This document shows, one piece after another, positions 55,356 through 63,804 of a stretch of DNA of 64,000 nucleotides. The stretch lies in the NCBI RefSeq assembly GCF_001687565.2, contig NZ_CP016534.2, positions 1,802,501 through 1,866,500 on the forward strand, given 5' to 3'. Under the pieces are notes generated by a model, which was given only the letters and a program-made list of their open reading frames with translations, did no database searches and had not been told where the DNA came from. Made by a program: the position numbers and the translations under genes. Numbering within the stretch: position 1 is the first letter of the stretch; each line of letters opens with the position of its first letter. Origin of the DNA: Planococcus antarcticus DSM 14505. Lineage in GTDB: Bacteria > Bacillota > Bacilli > Bacillales_A > Planococcaceae.

Positions 55356-55676
55356 TTAGGATCTAGAGCTGATTAAATGAGTGAGCTCTTCAGGCAATAG
55401 CCGCCCCATTTCCGCGCTTTCTAGGGCATAGTAGCTCCAAGTGCCTTTGGTTTCTTTCGTCAAAAGACCGGCATTCAACAAAATTTTCAAGTGGTAGGAC
55501 AGTTTCGATTGAGGCATCGCTATTTCGTCAACCAGCTCACAGACACAAACCGATTTTTTTTTGCCAATAAACTTTAGTAATTCCAGCCGTTTTGGATCAG
55601 CCAATGCCTTGAACTTTTGAGCATAAGCTTCGTATAGTTCAGCGTCTGCTGTTGTTTGTCTCAATTGTTGAGCCAT
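55356..55676 (-). CDS. arsR: ArsR-family transcriptional repressor (first)
   Basis: The 106-residue winged-helix protein has FKALADPKRLELLKFI, the metalloid-binding VCVCEL near residue 44 and the recognition helix MPQSKLSYHLKIL. It should leave DNA when As(III) or Sb(III) binds the Cys pair. It is divergent from a second arsR; dyads lie between the two. It would control itself, the flavoprotein gene downstream and possibly the arsCDA operon. Confidence 0.88.
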   Translation of the reverse strand: MAQQLRQTTADAELYEAYAQKFKALADPKRLELLKFIGKKKSVCVCELVDEIAMPQSKLSYHLKILLNAGLLTKETKGTWSYYALESAEMGRLLPEELTHLISSRS

Positions 55677-55694
55677 TCTAGTCCCTACTCTCTA

Positions 55695-55716
55695 TTAATC
55701 AATTTTATTTGATTAA
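55695..55716. promoter_or_regulatory. Candidate ArsR operator 1
   Basis: A perfect dyad TTAATCAA-N6-TTGATTAA, with the core ATCAA-N6-TTGAT, lies 19 bases upstream of the minus-strand arsR start. Core and spacing match those of a second dyad at 55756, which supports both as binding sites of the same repressor. Confidence 0.65.
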
Positions 55717-55755
55717 TTAAGTGTAGTGGTCAGGGAGGTAGAGCGCAAGAGTTAA

Positions 55756-55771
55756 ATCAAAATAATTTGAT
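55756..55771. promoter_or_regulatory. Candidate ArsR operator 2
   Basis: ATCAAAATAATTTGAT is a 16-base dyad with the same ATCAA-N6-TTGAT core as operator 1. It lies 26 bases before the -35 of the plus-strand arsR promoter. Confidence 0.6.
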
Positions 55772-55796
55772 GTATCGCAAGAACCTTCTATAACGA

Positions 55797-55826
55797 TTGA
55801 CTTATATAACCGAATTATTATATACT
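55797..55826 (+). promoter_or_regulatory. Promoter of the second arsR, with a spacer dyad
   Basis: TTGACT, an 18-base spacer and TATACT form a sigma-A-type promoter 25 bases before the arsR ATG. The spacer holds a perfect dyad TATATAA-N8-TTATATA (55803-55824), of a different sequence from operators 1 and 2; it may be the site of the second ArsR. Confidence 0.65.
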
Positions 55827-55850
55827 ACACGCGAAGGAGTGGATCCTCCA

Positions 55851-56198
55851 ATGGAGACTTTAACAAAACAAACTGCAGCTGACGTTACCGTGTGCCTGAA
55901 GGCAGTCAGCGATCCAACTCGTCTGCTGATGATGAAATTGGTGGAGGCGAATGAATTATGCGTCTGCCAATTTGTCGAAATGTTTGATATGAGCCAACCG
56001 GCCATCAGCCAGCATCTGCGCAAGCTCAAGCACGCGGGACTCGTAAAGGAAAGCAGAAGAGGGCAATGGCGGTTTTATTCCATGAATCAGGAATCGATTC
56101 ATGCCCCATTGCTGCAAAATATCTTAAGCCATATTGAAGACACAGATTCGCAGCTACTGGCCTTGCGGGCCAAAGAAGCACCCGTAGACTGCTGCTAA
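55851..56198 (+). CDS. arsR: ArsR-family transcriptional repressor (second)
   Basis: The 115-residue protein has LKAVSDPTRLLMMKLV, ELCVCQFVEMF with the Cys pair, and the DNA-binding helix MSQPAISQHLRKL. It ends in Val-Asp-Cys-Cys, an added vicinal pair. ATG at 55851 follows AAGGAG, with a spacing of about 12 bases that is somewhat long. The arsC gene follows 208 bases later on the same strand; no gene was found in that gap. Confidence 0.88.
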   Translation: METLTKQTAADVTVCLKAVSDPTRLLMMKLVEANELCVCQFVEMFDMSQPAISQHLRKLKHAGLVKESRRGQWRFYSMNQESIHAPLLQNILSHIEDTDSQLLALRAKEAPVDCC

Positions 56199-56406
56199 CG
56201 AAAAGTGAAAGTAGCCTGTCCAGCTCTGACAGGAGTAAGACGATCTGGTGAAGCAGTGTGTCTTCAACCGCACAGCCAGAGGTTACATCCCGAAGAGCTA
56301 GGCACTGCAACCGGACACGGGAGTGGCTTATGACTTTAGAGTTTGGACAATAAACAAAGAGGAAATAAACATATTTTCTTAAGCTATTCAAAAAGGAGAT
56401 CTCTTC

Positions 56407-56826
56407 ATGACTAAAAAAACCATCTATTTTTTATGCACCGGAAATTCATGCCGCAGCCAAATGGCTGAAGGCTGGGCAAAGCAGCATTTAGCGGACGAAT
56501 GGGCTGTCTACAGTGCAGGAATCGAAGCCCACGGATTAAATCCGAATGCGGTGAAAGCCATGAACGAAGTGAACATCGATATCTCTAATCAATCTTCGGA
56601 CACTATCGATACGGATTTGCTGAACCATGCAGATTTCGTCGTCACACTTTGCGGCGATGCTGCCGATAAATGCCCGATGACACCACCTCACGTCAGACGC
56701 GAACATTGGGGCTTTGAAGATCCAGCGAAAGCCCAAGGGACAGATGAAGAAAAATGGGCAGTGTTCCAGATGGTCCGCGACGCAATCGGCACACGCATCG
56801 CAACTTTCGCCGAAACCGGAAACTGA
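56407..56826 (+). CDS. arsC: Arsenate reductase, thioredoxin-dependent
   Basis: The 139-residue protein has the low-molecular-weight phosphatase loop CTGNSCRS with nucleophile Cys10 and the redox pair Cys82 and Cys89 in [11 protein letters not shown], exactly as in S. aureus pI258 and B. subtilis ArsC. It reduces arsenate to arsenite with electrons from thioredoxin. AAAGGAG precedes the ATG. arsD follows 20 bases later. Confidence 0.96.
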   Translation: MTKKTIYFLCTGNSCRSQMAEGWAKQHLADEWAVYSAGIEAHGLNPNAVKAMNEVNIDISNQSSDTIDTDLLNHADFVVTLCGDAADKCPMTPPHVRREHWGFEDPAKAQGTDEEKWAVFQMVRDAIGTRIATFAETGN

Positions 56827-56846
56827 ACCTTTAAGGAGAATAAATC

Positions 56847-57224
56847 ATGACAAAAGTGACGATATACGACCCAGCTATGTGCTGCGACACCGGTGTTTGC
56901 GGACCAGTAGTGGATCCCAAACTGACCGCTGTAGCCGCCGCTGTTTTTTCGCTTAAAAAAAAAGGATTTAGCATCAAACGTTTCAATTTGGGCAATGATC
57001 CTGCTGCTTTTGTGGAAAACAAGAAAGTCAATTCGGTATTGTTCGACAACGGCATCGAGTCATTGCCGTTGATTTTGGTCGATGGCGAAGTAGCCAAAAT
57101 GGGTGAATACCCGACAGTCGAAGAATTCGCCCAATGGTTCAGAGTAGAAGCAGGAGAGTTGCAAGCTGTAAAACAGCCAAGCAACCCTTTAAACGTCAAA
57201 ATCGTTTCCTCCGGTGAAAAATGA
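56847..57224 (+). CDS. arsD: ArsD arsenite metallochaperone
   Basis: The 125-residue protein has Cys12, Cys13 and Cys18 in AMCCDTGVCG, the trio that binds As(III) in E. coli ArsD, and then VDPKLTAVAAAVFSLKKKG. It hands arsenite to ArsA and raises the affinity of the pump. Its stop overlaps the arsA start by 4 bases. AAGGAG precedes the ATG. Confidence 0.95.
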   Translation: MTKVTIYDPAMCCDTGVCGPVVDPKLTAVAAAVFSLKKKGFSIKRFNLGNDPAAFVENKKVNSVLFDNGIESLPLILVDGEVAKMGEYPTVEEFAQWFRVEAGELQAVKQPSNPLNVKIVSSGEK

Positions 57225-58993
57225 AGAGCCGTACATTCGAACCAGCCGATGTTAGCGGAACACCTTTCCTGTTTTTTACGGGAAAAGGCGGTGTCGGCAA
57301 GACGTCGACAGCTTCTGCGACAGCCGTGGCTTTAGCGGACTCCGGCAAACGGGTGCTGCTGGTCAGTACGGACCCTGCCTCGAACCTGCAGGATGTCTTC
57401 GGCATGGAACTAACCAACGAACCGCAAGCTATTGAAGGAATCAAAAACCTGTTTGCCTGCAACCTCGATCCAGAGGAAGCGGCTCGCACTTACCGCGATT
57501 CGGTTGTTGGACCATATCGCGGCAAATTGCCGGAGGCGGTTGTCAACCAAATGGAAGAACAGTTGTCCGGTGCCTGTACAGTTGAAATTGCCGCATTCGA
57601 TGAATTCACCAAGCTGTTGGCCGATAGACGGGTCATGGACGATTACGACCATATCCTCTTTGATACGGCACCGACTGGCCATACCTTGCGGCTGTTAAAG
57701 CTACCGACTGCCTGGAGCGGCTTTCTGGGCGATTCTGCACACGGCGCGTCCTGTCTTGGGCCGCTTGTAGGAATGGATGCCAAAAAGGATCTTTACGCCA
57801 AAACGGTACAGGCGTTAGCCGATTCCGAGCAGACCACGCTGGTCCTGGTGGCGCGACCGGATACTGCTTCGTTTAAAGAAGCTGCTCGCGCGTCCCTGGA
57901 GCTTGAAACTATCGGCATCGGGAACCAGGTGCTGATTTTGAACGGCGTCTATTCACCGGTTCAAAACGGAGACCAGGTGTCTCAGGCATTTGCTGTTCAG
58001 CATGAGCAGGCATTAAATCAGATGCCTGCTCATCTGAAGGGCTTGCCGTTATACAGCCTGCCGTTTGTTGCTTTTTCATTGACGGGGCTTGAAAATTTAC
58101 GACGCCTCTTCAATGAACCGGAATGGCGTCCCGTTTCAGCGGAAATTGCGGATCATCCGCTCGCTGGACTGGATAGCCTGAAGGACCTGGTCGACCATTA
58201 TTCATTGCAGGGTACGCGCGTCATTCTGACAATGGGCAAAGGCGGGGTTGGCAAGACGACCGTTGCGTCGCTGCTCGCTGTCGGTTTGGCTGAAAAAGGG
58301 CATCCTGTGCATTTGACGACGACCGATCCGGCAGCTCATTTGGCTGACCGCTTTGAAGGAACAGGCGGAGACCGCTTGACGATTTCACGAATCGATCCGC
58401 AGCTGCAGGTCGAAACCTACAAAGAACAAGTTATGGAAGCAACAGGGCCGCTGAGTGATGAAGCCCGCGCTTACTTGGAAGAAGATCTGCGTTCCCCGTG
58501 CACTGAGGAAATTGCGGTGTTCCGTGCATTTGCGGAAGTGGTCGCCAAGGCGGACAAAGAAATCGTCATCATCGACACTGCGCCGACTGGCCATACCTTA
58601 TTGCTGCTGGATGCAACGCAAACCTATCACAAGGAATTGGAACGTTCCACCGGAGAAATTCCGGAAAACGTCCAAAACTTATTGCCACGTCTGCGCAATC
58701 CGAAAGAAACCGATGTCCTGCTCGTCACACTGCCTGAAGCGACGCCTGTTTTTGAAGCGGCGCGCCTGCAGGAAGACTTGAATCGCGCAGGAATCCAGGC
58801 GAAACACTGGGTCGTCAATCAAAGCCTGGCCAGTACCGGAACGACCGAAGCACTCCTGCAGGCAAAAGCTTCTAGCGAATGGCCATGGATCCGCAAAGTC
58901 AGCGGTGAGTTGGCTGAGCGAACGGCCTTGATTCCGTGGCAGGCACAGGACAGCATCGGCTATGATAAAATGAAGCAACTCATAACTAAATAA
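57221..58993 (+). CDS. arsA: ArsA arsenite-transport ATPase, two-domain
   Basis: The 590-residue protein is a tandem ATPase with P-loops GKGGVGKTS (residues 21-29) and GKGGVGKTT (about 338-346) and a DTAPTGHTLRLL motif in each half (the second ends LLLL). Cys119, Cys178 and about Cys427 correspond to the metalloid-binding Cys113, Cys172 and Cys422 of E. coli ArsA. It normally powers the ArsB permease. No arsB or acr3 lies in this window. Confidence 0.96.
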   Translation: MKSRTFEPADVSGTPFLFFTGKGGVGKTSTASATAVALADSGKRVLLVSTDPASNLQDVFGMELTNEPQAIEGIKNLFACNLDPEEAARTYRDSVVGPYRGKLPEAVVNQMEEQLSGACTVEIAAFDEFTKLLADRRVMDDYDHILFDTAPTGHTLRLLKLPTAWSGFLGDSAHGASCLGPLVGMDAKKDLYAKTVQALADSEQTTLVLVARPDTASFKEAARASLELETIGIGNQVLILNGVYSPVQNGDQVSQAFAVQHEQALNQMPAHLKGLPLYSLPFVAFSLTGLENLRRLFNEPEWRPVSAEIADHPLAGLDSLKDLVDHYSLQGTRVILTMGKGGVGKTTVASLLAVGLAEKGHPVHLTTTDPAAHLADRFEGTGGDRLTISRIDPQLQVETYKEQVMEATGPLSDEARAYLEEDLRSPCTEEIAVFRAFAEVVAKADKEIVIIDTAPTGHTLLLLDATQTYHKELERSTGEIPENVQNLLPRLRNPKETDVLLVTLPEATPVFEAARLQEDLNRAGIQAKHWVVNQSLASTGTTEALLQAKASSEWPWIRKVSGELAERTALIPWQAQDSIGYDKMKQLITK

Positions 58994-59137
58994 AGAGAAA
59001 CTTCAAACAGTGGGGAGGCTCTTCAGCCCCTACTGATTGTTAGTTGATCCAATCGGACTTTTACGGCGAGTGGATCTCCCACTTTAAGAAGTGGGAGTCT
59101 TACTAACCGTTAAAACAGGATAAAAGGGGGATTTTCA
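58994..59137. other. Intergenic hairpin region, possible IS200/IS605 end scar
   Basis: Between arsA and the HesB-like gene, CTCCCAC and GTGGGAG (59076-59097) form a hairpin in the context GTGGATCTCCCACTTTAAG and GGGAGTCTTACTAACCG. This looks like the ends of IS200/IS605-family elements or their guide-RNA tails as I remember them. No transposase or tnpB is present. It could also simply be an intergenic hairpin. Confidence 0.35.
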
Positions 59138-59410
59138 ATGAATATCACACAACCGGCAAAAGAAATGCTTTTGGAATCCATGAAAGAAAACAAAGCACAA
59201 GGCATCCGCTTCTATTTCGCGGGACAGGGCTGCTGCGGACCGCAATTCGGCCTGTCGATGGACGCGCCGGAAAAAAGCGACGTCATCAAAGAAGTGAACG
59301 GCATCCAAGTGGCGCTTGATGAACGCGTCAGCACGATGGTGGACGAAGTGTCGCTTGATTTTAAAAATGGCGGGCTGGTACTGGAAGGTCTTCCAGAAAG
59401 CAATTGCTAA
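59138..59410 (+). CDS. HesB/IscA-like iron-sulfur scaffold-type protein
   Basis: The 90-residue protein has the IscA/HesB beta fold with GIRFYFAGQGCCGPQFGLSM and ends in ESNC. IscA proteins have one Cys at mid-length and a CGC near the end; here two vicinal Cys and a terminal Cys occupy different positions, so Fe-S binding is uncertain. It could instead hold thiol-reactive metalloids. AAAAGGGGG precedes the ATG. It is separated from arsA by the hairpin region. Confidence 0.75.
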   Translation: MNITQPAKEMLLESMKENKAQGIRFYFAGQGCCGPQFGLSMDAPEKSDVIKEVNGIQVALDERVSTMVDEVSLDFKNGGLVLEGLPESNC

Positions 59411-59428
59411 TTGCATAAAACAAACCAC

Positions 59429-59467
59429 AAAAAACCGGCATCTCGCTAAAGGAGCTGTCGGTTTTTT
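59429..59467 (+). terminator. Terminator after the HesB-like gene
   Basis: AAAACCGGCATCTC pairs with one or two mismatches with GGAGCTGTCGGTTTT; a T run follows. Confidence 0.8.
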
Positions 59468-59500
59468 CTAGGTCTTCCTGAATTGTCAATCGATTCCGAA

Positions 59501-59536
59501 AACTGTGTTGACACAGTTAGGGGCACTACCTATACT
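59501..59536 (+). promoter_or_regulatory. Promoter with operator-like dyad before the acyl-CoA synthetase gene
   Basis: TTGACA (59508-59513), exactly 17 bases and TATACT (59531-59536) form a near-consensus promoter. The -35 is the centre of a perfect dyad AACTGTG-TTGA-CACAGTT (59501-59518), a good place for a repressor to bind. Confidence 0.75.
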
Positions 59537-59581
59537 TGATATATAACAGGTAAGCAATCGTTAGACGAAAGGGGTCATACT

Positions 59582-61177
59582 ATGCTGGCAACATTAACGC
59601 CACTCGATTGGAAGCGCCGCGCTGTCAAATACTATCCAGAGAAAGTTGCGGTTATTGACGGAGACAAGAAGTTTACATACAAAGAGTTCGGTAACCGGGT
59701 GGACCGGCTTTCTGTCGCTTTACATAACGCTGGTATCACTGAAAAAGATCATGTGGCGGTCATGCTGCCGAATTCGCATACGATGCTGGAATGCTTTTAT
59801 GGTATCCCACCGCTCGGAGCGGTTATCGTCCCGCTCAATTATCGCCTGTCGACAAAAGACCTGGCGTATATTCTGAAGCACAGCGACGCCAAAATGCTGA
59901 TTGTCGATGCAGAATTCGGTAAATTGATCGAAGAAATTCAGAACGAGTTGCCAATTGAAAAATACATCATCGTAGCTGTAGAAGGCTGTGAATCGGCCAT
60001 CAAAGGTGTTGACTACGAACACTTTATCAACGATGTGCCGGAAAACGCAAAAATTCCGACTGCAGAGCTTGATGAAAATCAAATGCTGTCTCTGAATTAC
60101 ACCAGCGGTACGACCTCCAATCCCAAAGGGGTCATGCAGACGCATCGTACGAATTACATGAATGCAGCAAACTTCCTGCATCACTTGGAGATCAAATATG
60201 ATGACGTTTATCTGCATACACTGCCGATGTTCCATACGAATGGCTGGGGCGGAGTCTGGGCCATTACGGCTGCCGGCGCAACCCATGTTTGTCTACGCAA
60301 AGTCGATCCCTCGCTGATTTTGGATCTTTTTGAAAGTCACGGGATCACTGCACTATGCGGCGCACCGACCGTGGTCAATATGCTAGTCAATGAACCGAAG
60401 GCTAAAGAAATTGAATTGACGCAAAAAATTCGCATGGGAACTGCGGGCGCACCGCCTGCTGCAGCATTGATCGCCAAAGCGCAAAGCATTCTTGGCTTGA
60501 ATATGATGCATGTTTACGGCTTGACTGAAACTTCTCCATTCATTCTTTATTGCGAATGGAAAAATGAATTCAATGAACTGGATCCTGATCAACAGGCGTC
60601 CATCAAGGCGCGGCAAGGCATTGAACTGGCATTTAACGGCGAAACCAAAGTTGTCAACCAGGAAGACGGAGAAGAAGTCGCTTGGAACGGTAAAGAACTT
60701 GGCGAGATTGTCACACGTGGCAATGTCGTCATGGCCGGCTATTACAAAGACCCTGAAAAAACCGTTGAAGCTATTCGCGACGGCTGGTTTTACACGGGAG
60801 ATTTAGCTGTCACCCATCCGGATGGATTCATCGAGATCCAAGACCGTATCAAAGACATGATCATCTCTGGTGGCGAAAACATCTCCTCGACGGAAATCGA
60901 AGGCGTCTTGTATAAACACCCGGCCATTGCCGAAGTCGCAGTCATTGCAGTTCCAGATGAAAAATGGGGAGAAGTGCCGAAGGCCATTATCGTCCTTCAC
61001 AAAGGCGCCAACGTAACTGAACAGGAGATTTTGGATTATACACGTGAAAATATGTCCCGCTTCAAAGTGCCGAAATCCGTGGATTTTGTAGAGACGTTGC
61101 CAAAAACGGCAACCGGCAAACTGCAGAAATTCCAATTGCGTGAAATGTATTGGGGCAAGGGGAAAAAAGTGAATTGA
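59582..61177 (+). CDS. Long-chain or medium-chain acyl-CoA synthetase (AMP-forming)
   Basis: The 531-residue adenylate-forming enzyme has the P-loop YTSGTTSNPKGVM, MHVYGLTETSP, GWFYTGDLAVTHPDGF, RIKDMIISGGENIS and the catalytic Lys in PKTATGKLQKF. It activates a fatty or other carboxylic acid to its acyl-CoA through an acyl-AMP. The chain length preferred is not evident. AAAGGGG precedes the ATG. A second, broken copy follows about 150 bases later. Confidence 0.93.
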   Translation: MLATLTPLDWKRRAVKYYPEKVAVIDGDKKFTYKEFGNRVDRLSVALHNAGITEKDHVAVMLPNSHTMLECFYGIPPLGAVIVPLNYRLSTKDLAYILKHSDAKMLIVDAEFGKLIEEIQNELPIEKYIIVAVEGCESAIKGVDYEHFINDVPENAKIPTAELDENQMLSLNYTSGTTSNPKGVMQTHRTNYMNAANFLHHLEIKYDDVYLHTLPMFHTNGWGGVWAITAAGATHVCLRKVDPSLILDLFESHGITALCGAPTVVNMLVNEPKAKEIELTQKIRMGTAGAPPAAALIAKAQSILGLNMMHVYGLTETSPFILYCEWKNEFNELDPDQQASIKARQGIELAFNGETKVVNQEDGEEVAWNGKELGEIVTRGNVVMAGYYKDPEKTVEAIRDGWFYTGDLAVTHPDGFIEIQDRIKDMIISGGENISSTEIEGVLYKHPAIAEVAVIAVPDEKWGEVPKAIIVLHKGANVTEQEILDYTRENMSRFKVPKSVDFVETLPKTATGKLQKFQLREMYWGKGKKVN

Positions 61178-61186
61178 TGAGTTGGG

Positions 61187-61214
61187 CACAGGCGAAGAGC
61201 AATCTTCGCCTGTG
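61187..61214 (+). terminator. Hairpin after the acyl-CoA synthetase gene
   Basis: CACAGGCGAAGA and TCTTCGCCTGTG pair perfectly around GCAA. The T tract after it is weak (TTACATTATT), so termination may be partial. Confidence 0.65.
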
Positions 61215-61252
61215 TTACATTATTCAACTGTCCTAAAACTCCAAAAGTTTGA

Positions 61253-61281
61253 TTGACAGTCAATAAATGCATTCTTATACT
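61253..61281 (+). promoter_or_regulatory. Promoter of the second acyl-CoA synthetase copy
   Basis: TTGACA, 17 bases and TATACT repeat the arrangement of the first copy. A dyad ATTGAC-A-GTCAAT overlaps the -35, differing in sequence from the dyad of the first promoter. Confidence 0.65.
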
Positions 61282-61329
61282 AAAACAGAAAAGGCTTGTT
61301 ATACAGAGATTGAAAGGGGAACGAGAGAT

Positions 61330-62923
61330 ATGATTGCACCATTAACACCACTCGATTGGAAGCGCCGAGCCGTCAAGTATTATCCGGAGAAAGTGGCCAT
61401 CATCGACGAAGAGAGAACATTTACATACAAGTAATTCGGCGAGCGGACCGACCAGCTGGCGTTCGCTTTATATAAATCGGGCATTCCAGGAAGGTGACCA
61501 TGTCGCGGTTATGCTGCTGAACACGCACTATATGCTGGAATGTTTTTATGGAATCAGTCAAAGGGGTGCCGTCATGGTGCTGCTCAATTATCGGCTGACA
61601 GCTAAAGACCTGGAATACATCATTAACCATAGCGGCGCAAAAACCTTGATCGTCGATGCAGAGTTTGGCAAGTTGATTGAAGAAATTCAGGATAAACTAC
61701 TAATTGAGAAGTACATCATGGTGGAAATGGATGGCCACGACTCAAAGCTCAATGGTGTTTCCTATGAAGACTTTATCCAGCAGGACAGTAAATTTGTTCT
61801 TCCTGAAGTAAGAATCGATGAAAATCAGATGCTGACATTGAACTACACGAGCGGCACCACATCCAATCCAAAAGGAGTCATGCTGACGCATCGCAGCAAT
61901 TACTTGAATGCAGCTAATTTTTTGTACCACCTGAAAGTGGTGCACGATGACGTTTATTTGCATACCTTGCCGATGTTTCATGCTAATGGCTGGGGCGGCG
62001 TCTGGGCCATTACCGCGGCGGGCGGCACCCATGTCTGTTTGCGGAAAGTAGATCCGTCGCTTATTTTGGATCTGTTCGAAACGCATAAAATTTCAATTTT
62101 GTGCGGGGCGCCAACTGTTGTGAATATGTTAGTTAATGAACCCAAAGCGAAAACTATCCACATTACCACCAATCCGCGAATGGGAACAGCTGGCGCTCCG
62201 CCCGCTGCTGCGTTAATCGGCAAAGCGCAAGAATTGCTGGGCTTGAATATGATGCATGTCTACGGTCTAACAGAAACTTCACCATTTATCCTATACAACG
62301 AATGGAAAAAGGAGTTTGATGATAAAACGCCGGATGAACAAGCGACTATCAAAGCGCGGCAAGGCATTGAGTTGGCGTTTAACGGCGAAACCAAAGTCGT
62401 AAACCAGGAAGACGGCAAAGAAGTTGCATGGAATAGCCAGGAATTGGGGGAAATCATCACCCGAGGCAATGTCGTCATGAGCGGCTATTACAAAGACCCA
62501 GAAAAAACCGCGGAAGCAATCAAGGATGGCTGGTTCTATACAGGGGACTTGGCTGTGACTTATCCGGACGGTTATATTGAAATCCAGGACCGCATCAAGG
62601 ACATGATTATTTCAGGAGGTGAAAATATCTCTTCTACTGAAATTGAAGGAATTCTATACAAGCATCCCGATGTTATGGAAGTGGCCGTTATTGCGGTACC
62701 GGACGAGAAATGGGGAGAAGTACCAAAAGCCATCATCGTCCTGCAGCCGGGAGCGACTGTCACAGAGCTAGAAATAATCAGCTACACATGCGACAATATG
62801 GCTCATTTTAAAGCGCCAAAGTCAATTGAGTTTGTCGAGGCGCTGCCAAAAACTGCTACAGGCAAGCTGCAGAAATTTCGTTTGCGTGAAATGTATTGGA
62901 GCGGACCGAAGAAAGTAAATTGA
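61330..62923 (+). pseudogene. Second acyl-CoA synthetase copy, broken near its 5' end
   Basis: From the ATG at 61330 the frame matches the first copy (LTPLDWKRRAVKYYPEKVA) until a TAA at 61432 where the first copy has Glu (YKEFG). About 50 bases later an extra G in CCAGGAAGG shifts the frame; the rest (from about 61493) is intact to 62923 and keeps all motifs: YTSGTTSNPKGVM, MHVYGLTETSP, RIKDMIISGGENIS and TGKLQKF. Two nearby lesions make sequencing error less likely than true decay. An internal start at 61511 would give a 470-residue protein lacking the N-terminus. Confidence 0.85.
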
Positions 62924-62947
62924 CGTGTTGAAGGAATAGAAAAGACA

Positions 62948-62987
62948 ACGTCCGTAAATGCTTTTTAGCATTTTACGGACGTTTTTC
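62948..62987 (+). terminator. Terminator after the second acyl-CoA synthetase copy
   Basis: AACGTCCGTAAATGC pairs with GCATTTTACGGACGTT (one bulge) around TTTTTA; T5 follows. Confidence 0.88.
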
Positions 62988-63168
62988 ACTTTCGACTTTT
63001 GACATAAAAGGAGTGATTTTTAAAAGTGGTTTAAAGTGACAATACGAGACGATAATAAATAGTTAAACCAGTTAGATTTTCTGACCACTAATATGGTATA
63101 TTTTAGTAAAATAAGGTTTTTACATAGAATGTTCGATCAATAAAAAAATAAAATCAGTAGGAGGTATT

Positions 63169-63727
63169 ATGAAATTTATTATGCTATTTGGTCCTCAAGC
63201 CGTCGGCAAAATGACAGTCGGACACGAACTTGAAAAAAATCACGGCCTTGAAACTGTTTCATAATCACATGACCATCGATATGCTGTATCCATTATTCGG
63301 TTTTAGTGCAGAAACCTGGCGTCTTTCCACTTTGTTTCGTGAAGAGATATTCAAATCGGTCGCCAGTAGTAACGAAGAAGGAATGATCTTCACTTATGTA
63401 TGGGCATTTGATTGTAAAGAAGATTGGGATTTTGTGAAAAAGACTCAGTCAATCTTTGAATCTGCCGGCGGAGAGGTTTATTTTGTCGAACTAGAAGCGA
63501 ATATAAGTGAGCGATTGCAGCGGAACCAGTCTGCTCATCGACTCAAACACAAACCAACCAAGCGGAATGTGGCAGAATCTGAACTGGAGTTAATCGAAAC
63601 CAAGAACAAGCATCGGTTGAATTCATTGCCGTACGAAATCGAAGAAGAAAGCTACCTACGAATTGATAGTACAAATCAGGAGGCGGGAACTGTTGCTGCT
63701 AGGATTAAAGCGCATCTTGGTTTTTGA
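63169..63727 (+). pseudogene. P-loop kinase-like protein with a frameshift in an A7 run
   Basis: ATG after TAGGAGGT opens KFIMLFGPQAVGKMTVGHEL, with a GPQAVGKMT P-loop. The frame breaks at an A7 run (63233-63239). With one A fewer it continues EKITALKLFHNHMTIDML and on to a normal end at 63725, giving about 185 residues. P-loop kinases of this type phosphorylate small molecules or nucleotides. Homopolymer error and real mutation are both possible. Confidence 0.78.
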
Positions 63728-63804
63728 TTTATGTATGGGAAGGTCTATGGAGCACCAATAAAAGTAGGTTGAAAAACTAAAATGCAATGAATAAGAAAAT
63801 AGAG

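Noticed and set aside
59720..60286. A 188-codon minus-strand frame across the acyl-CoA synthetase gene.
   Set aside because: Antisense shadow; a similar one occurs across the second copy because the sense genes are alike.
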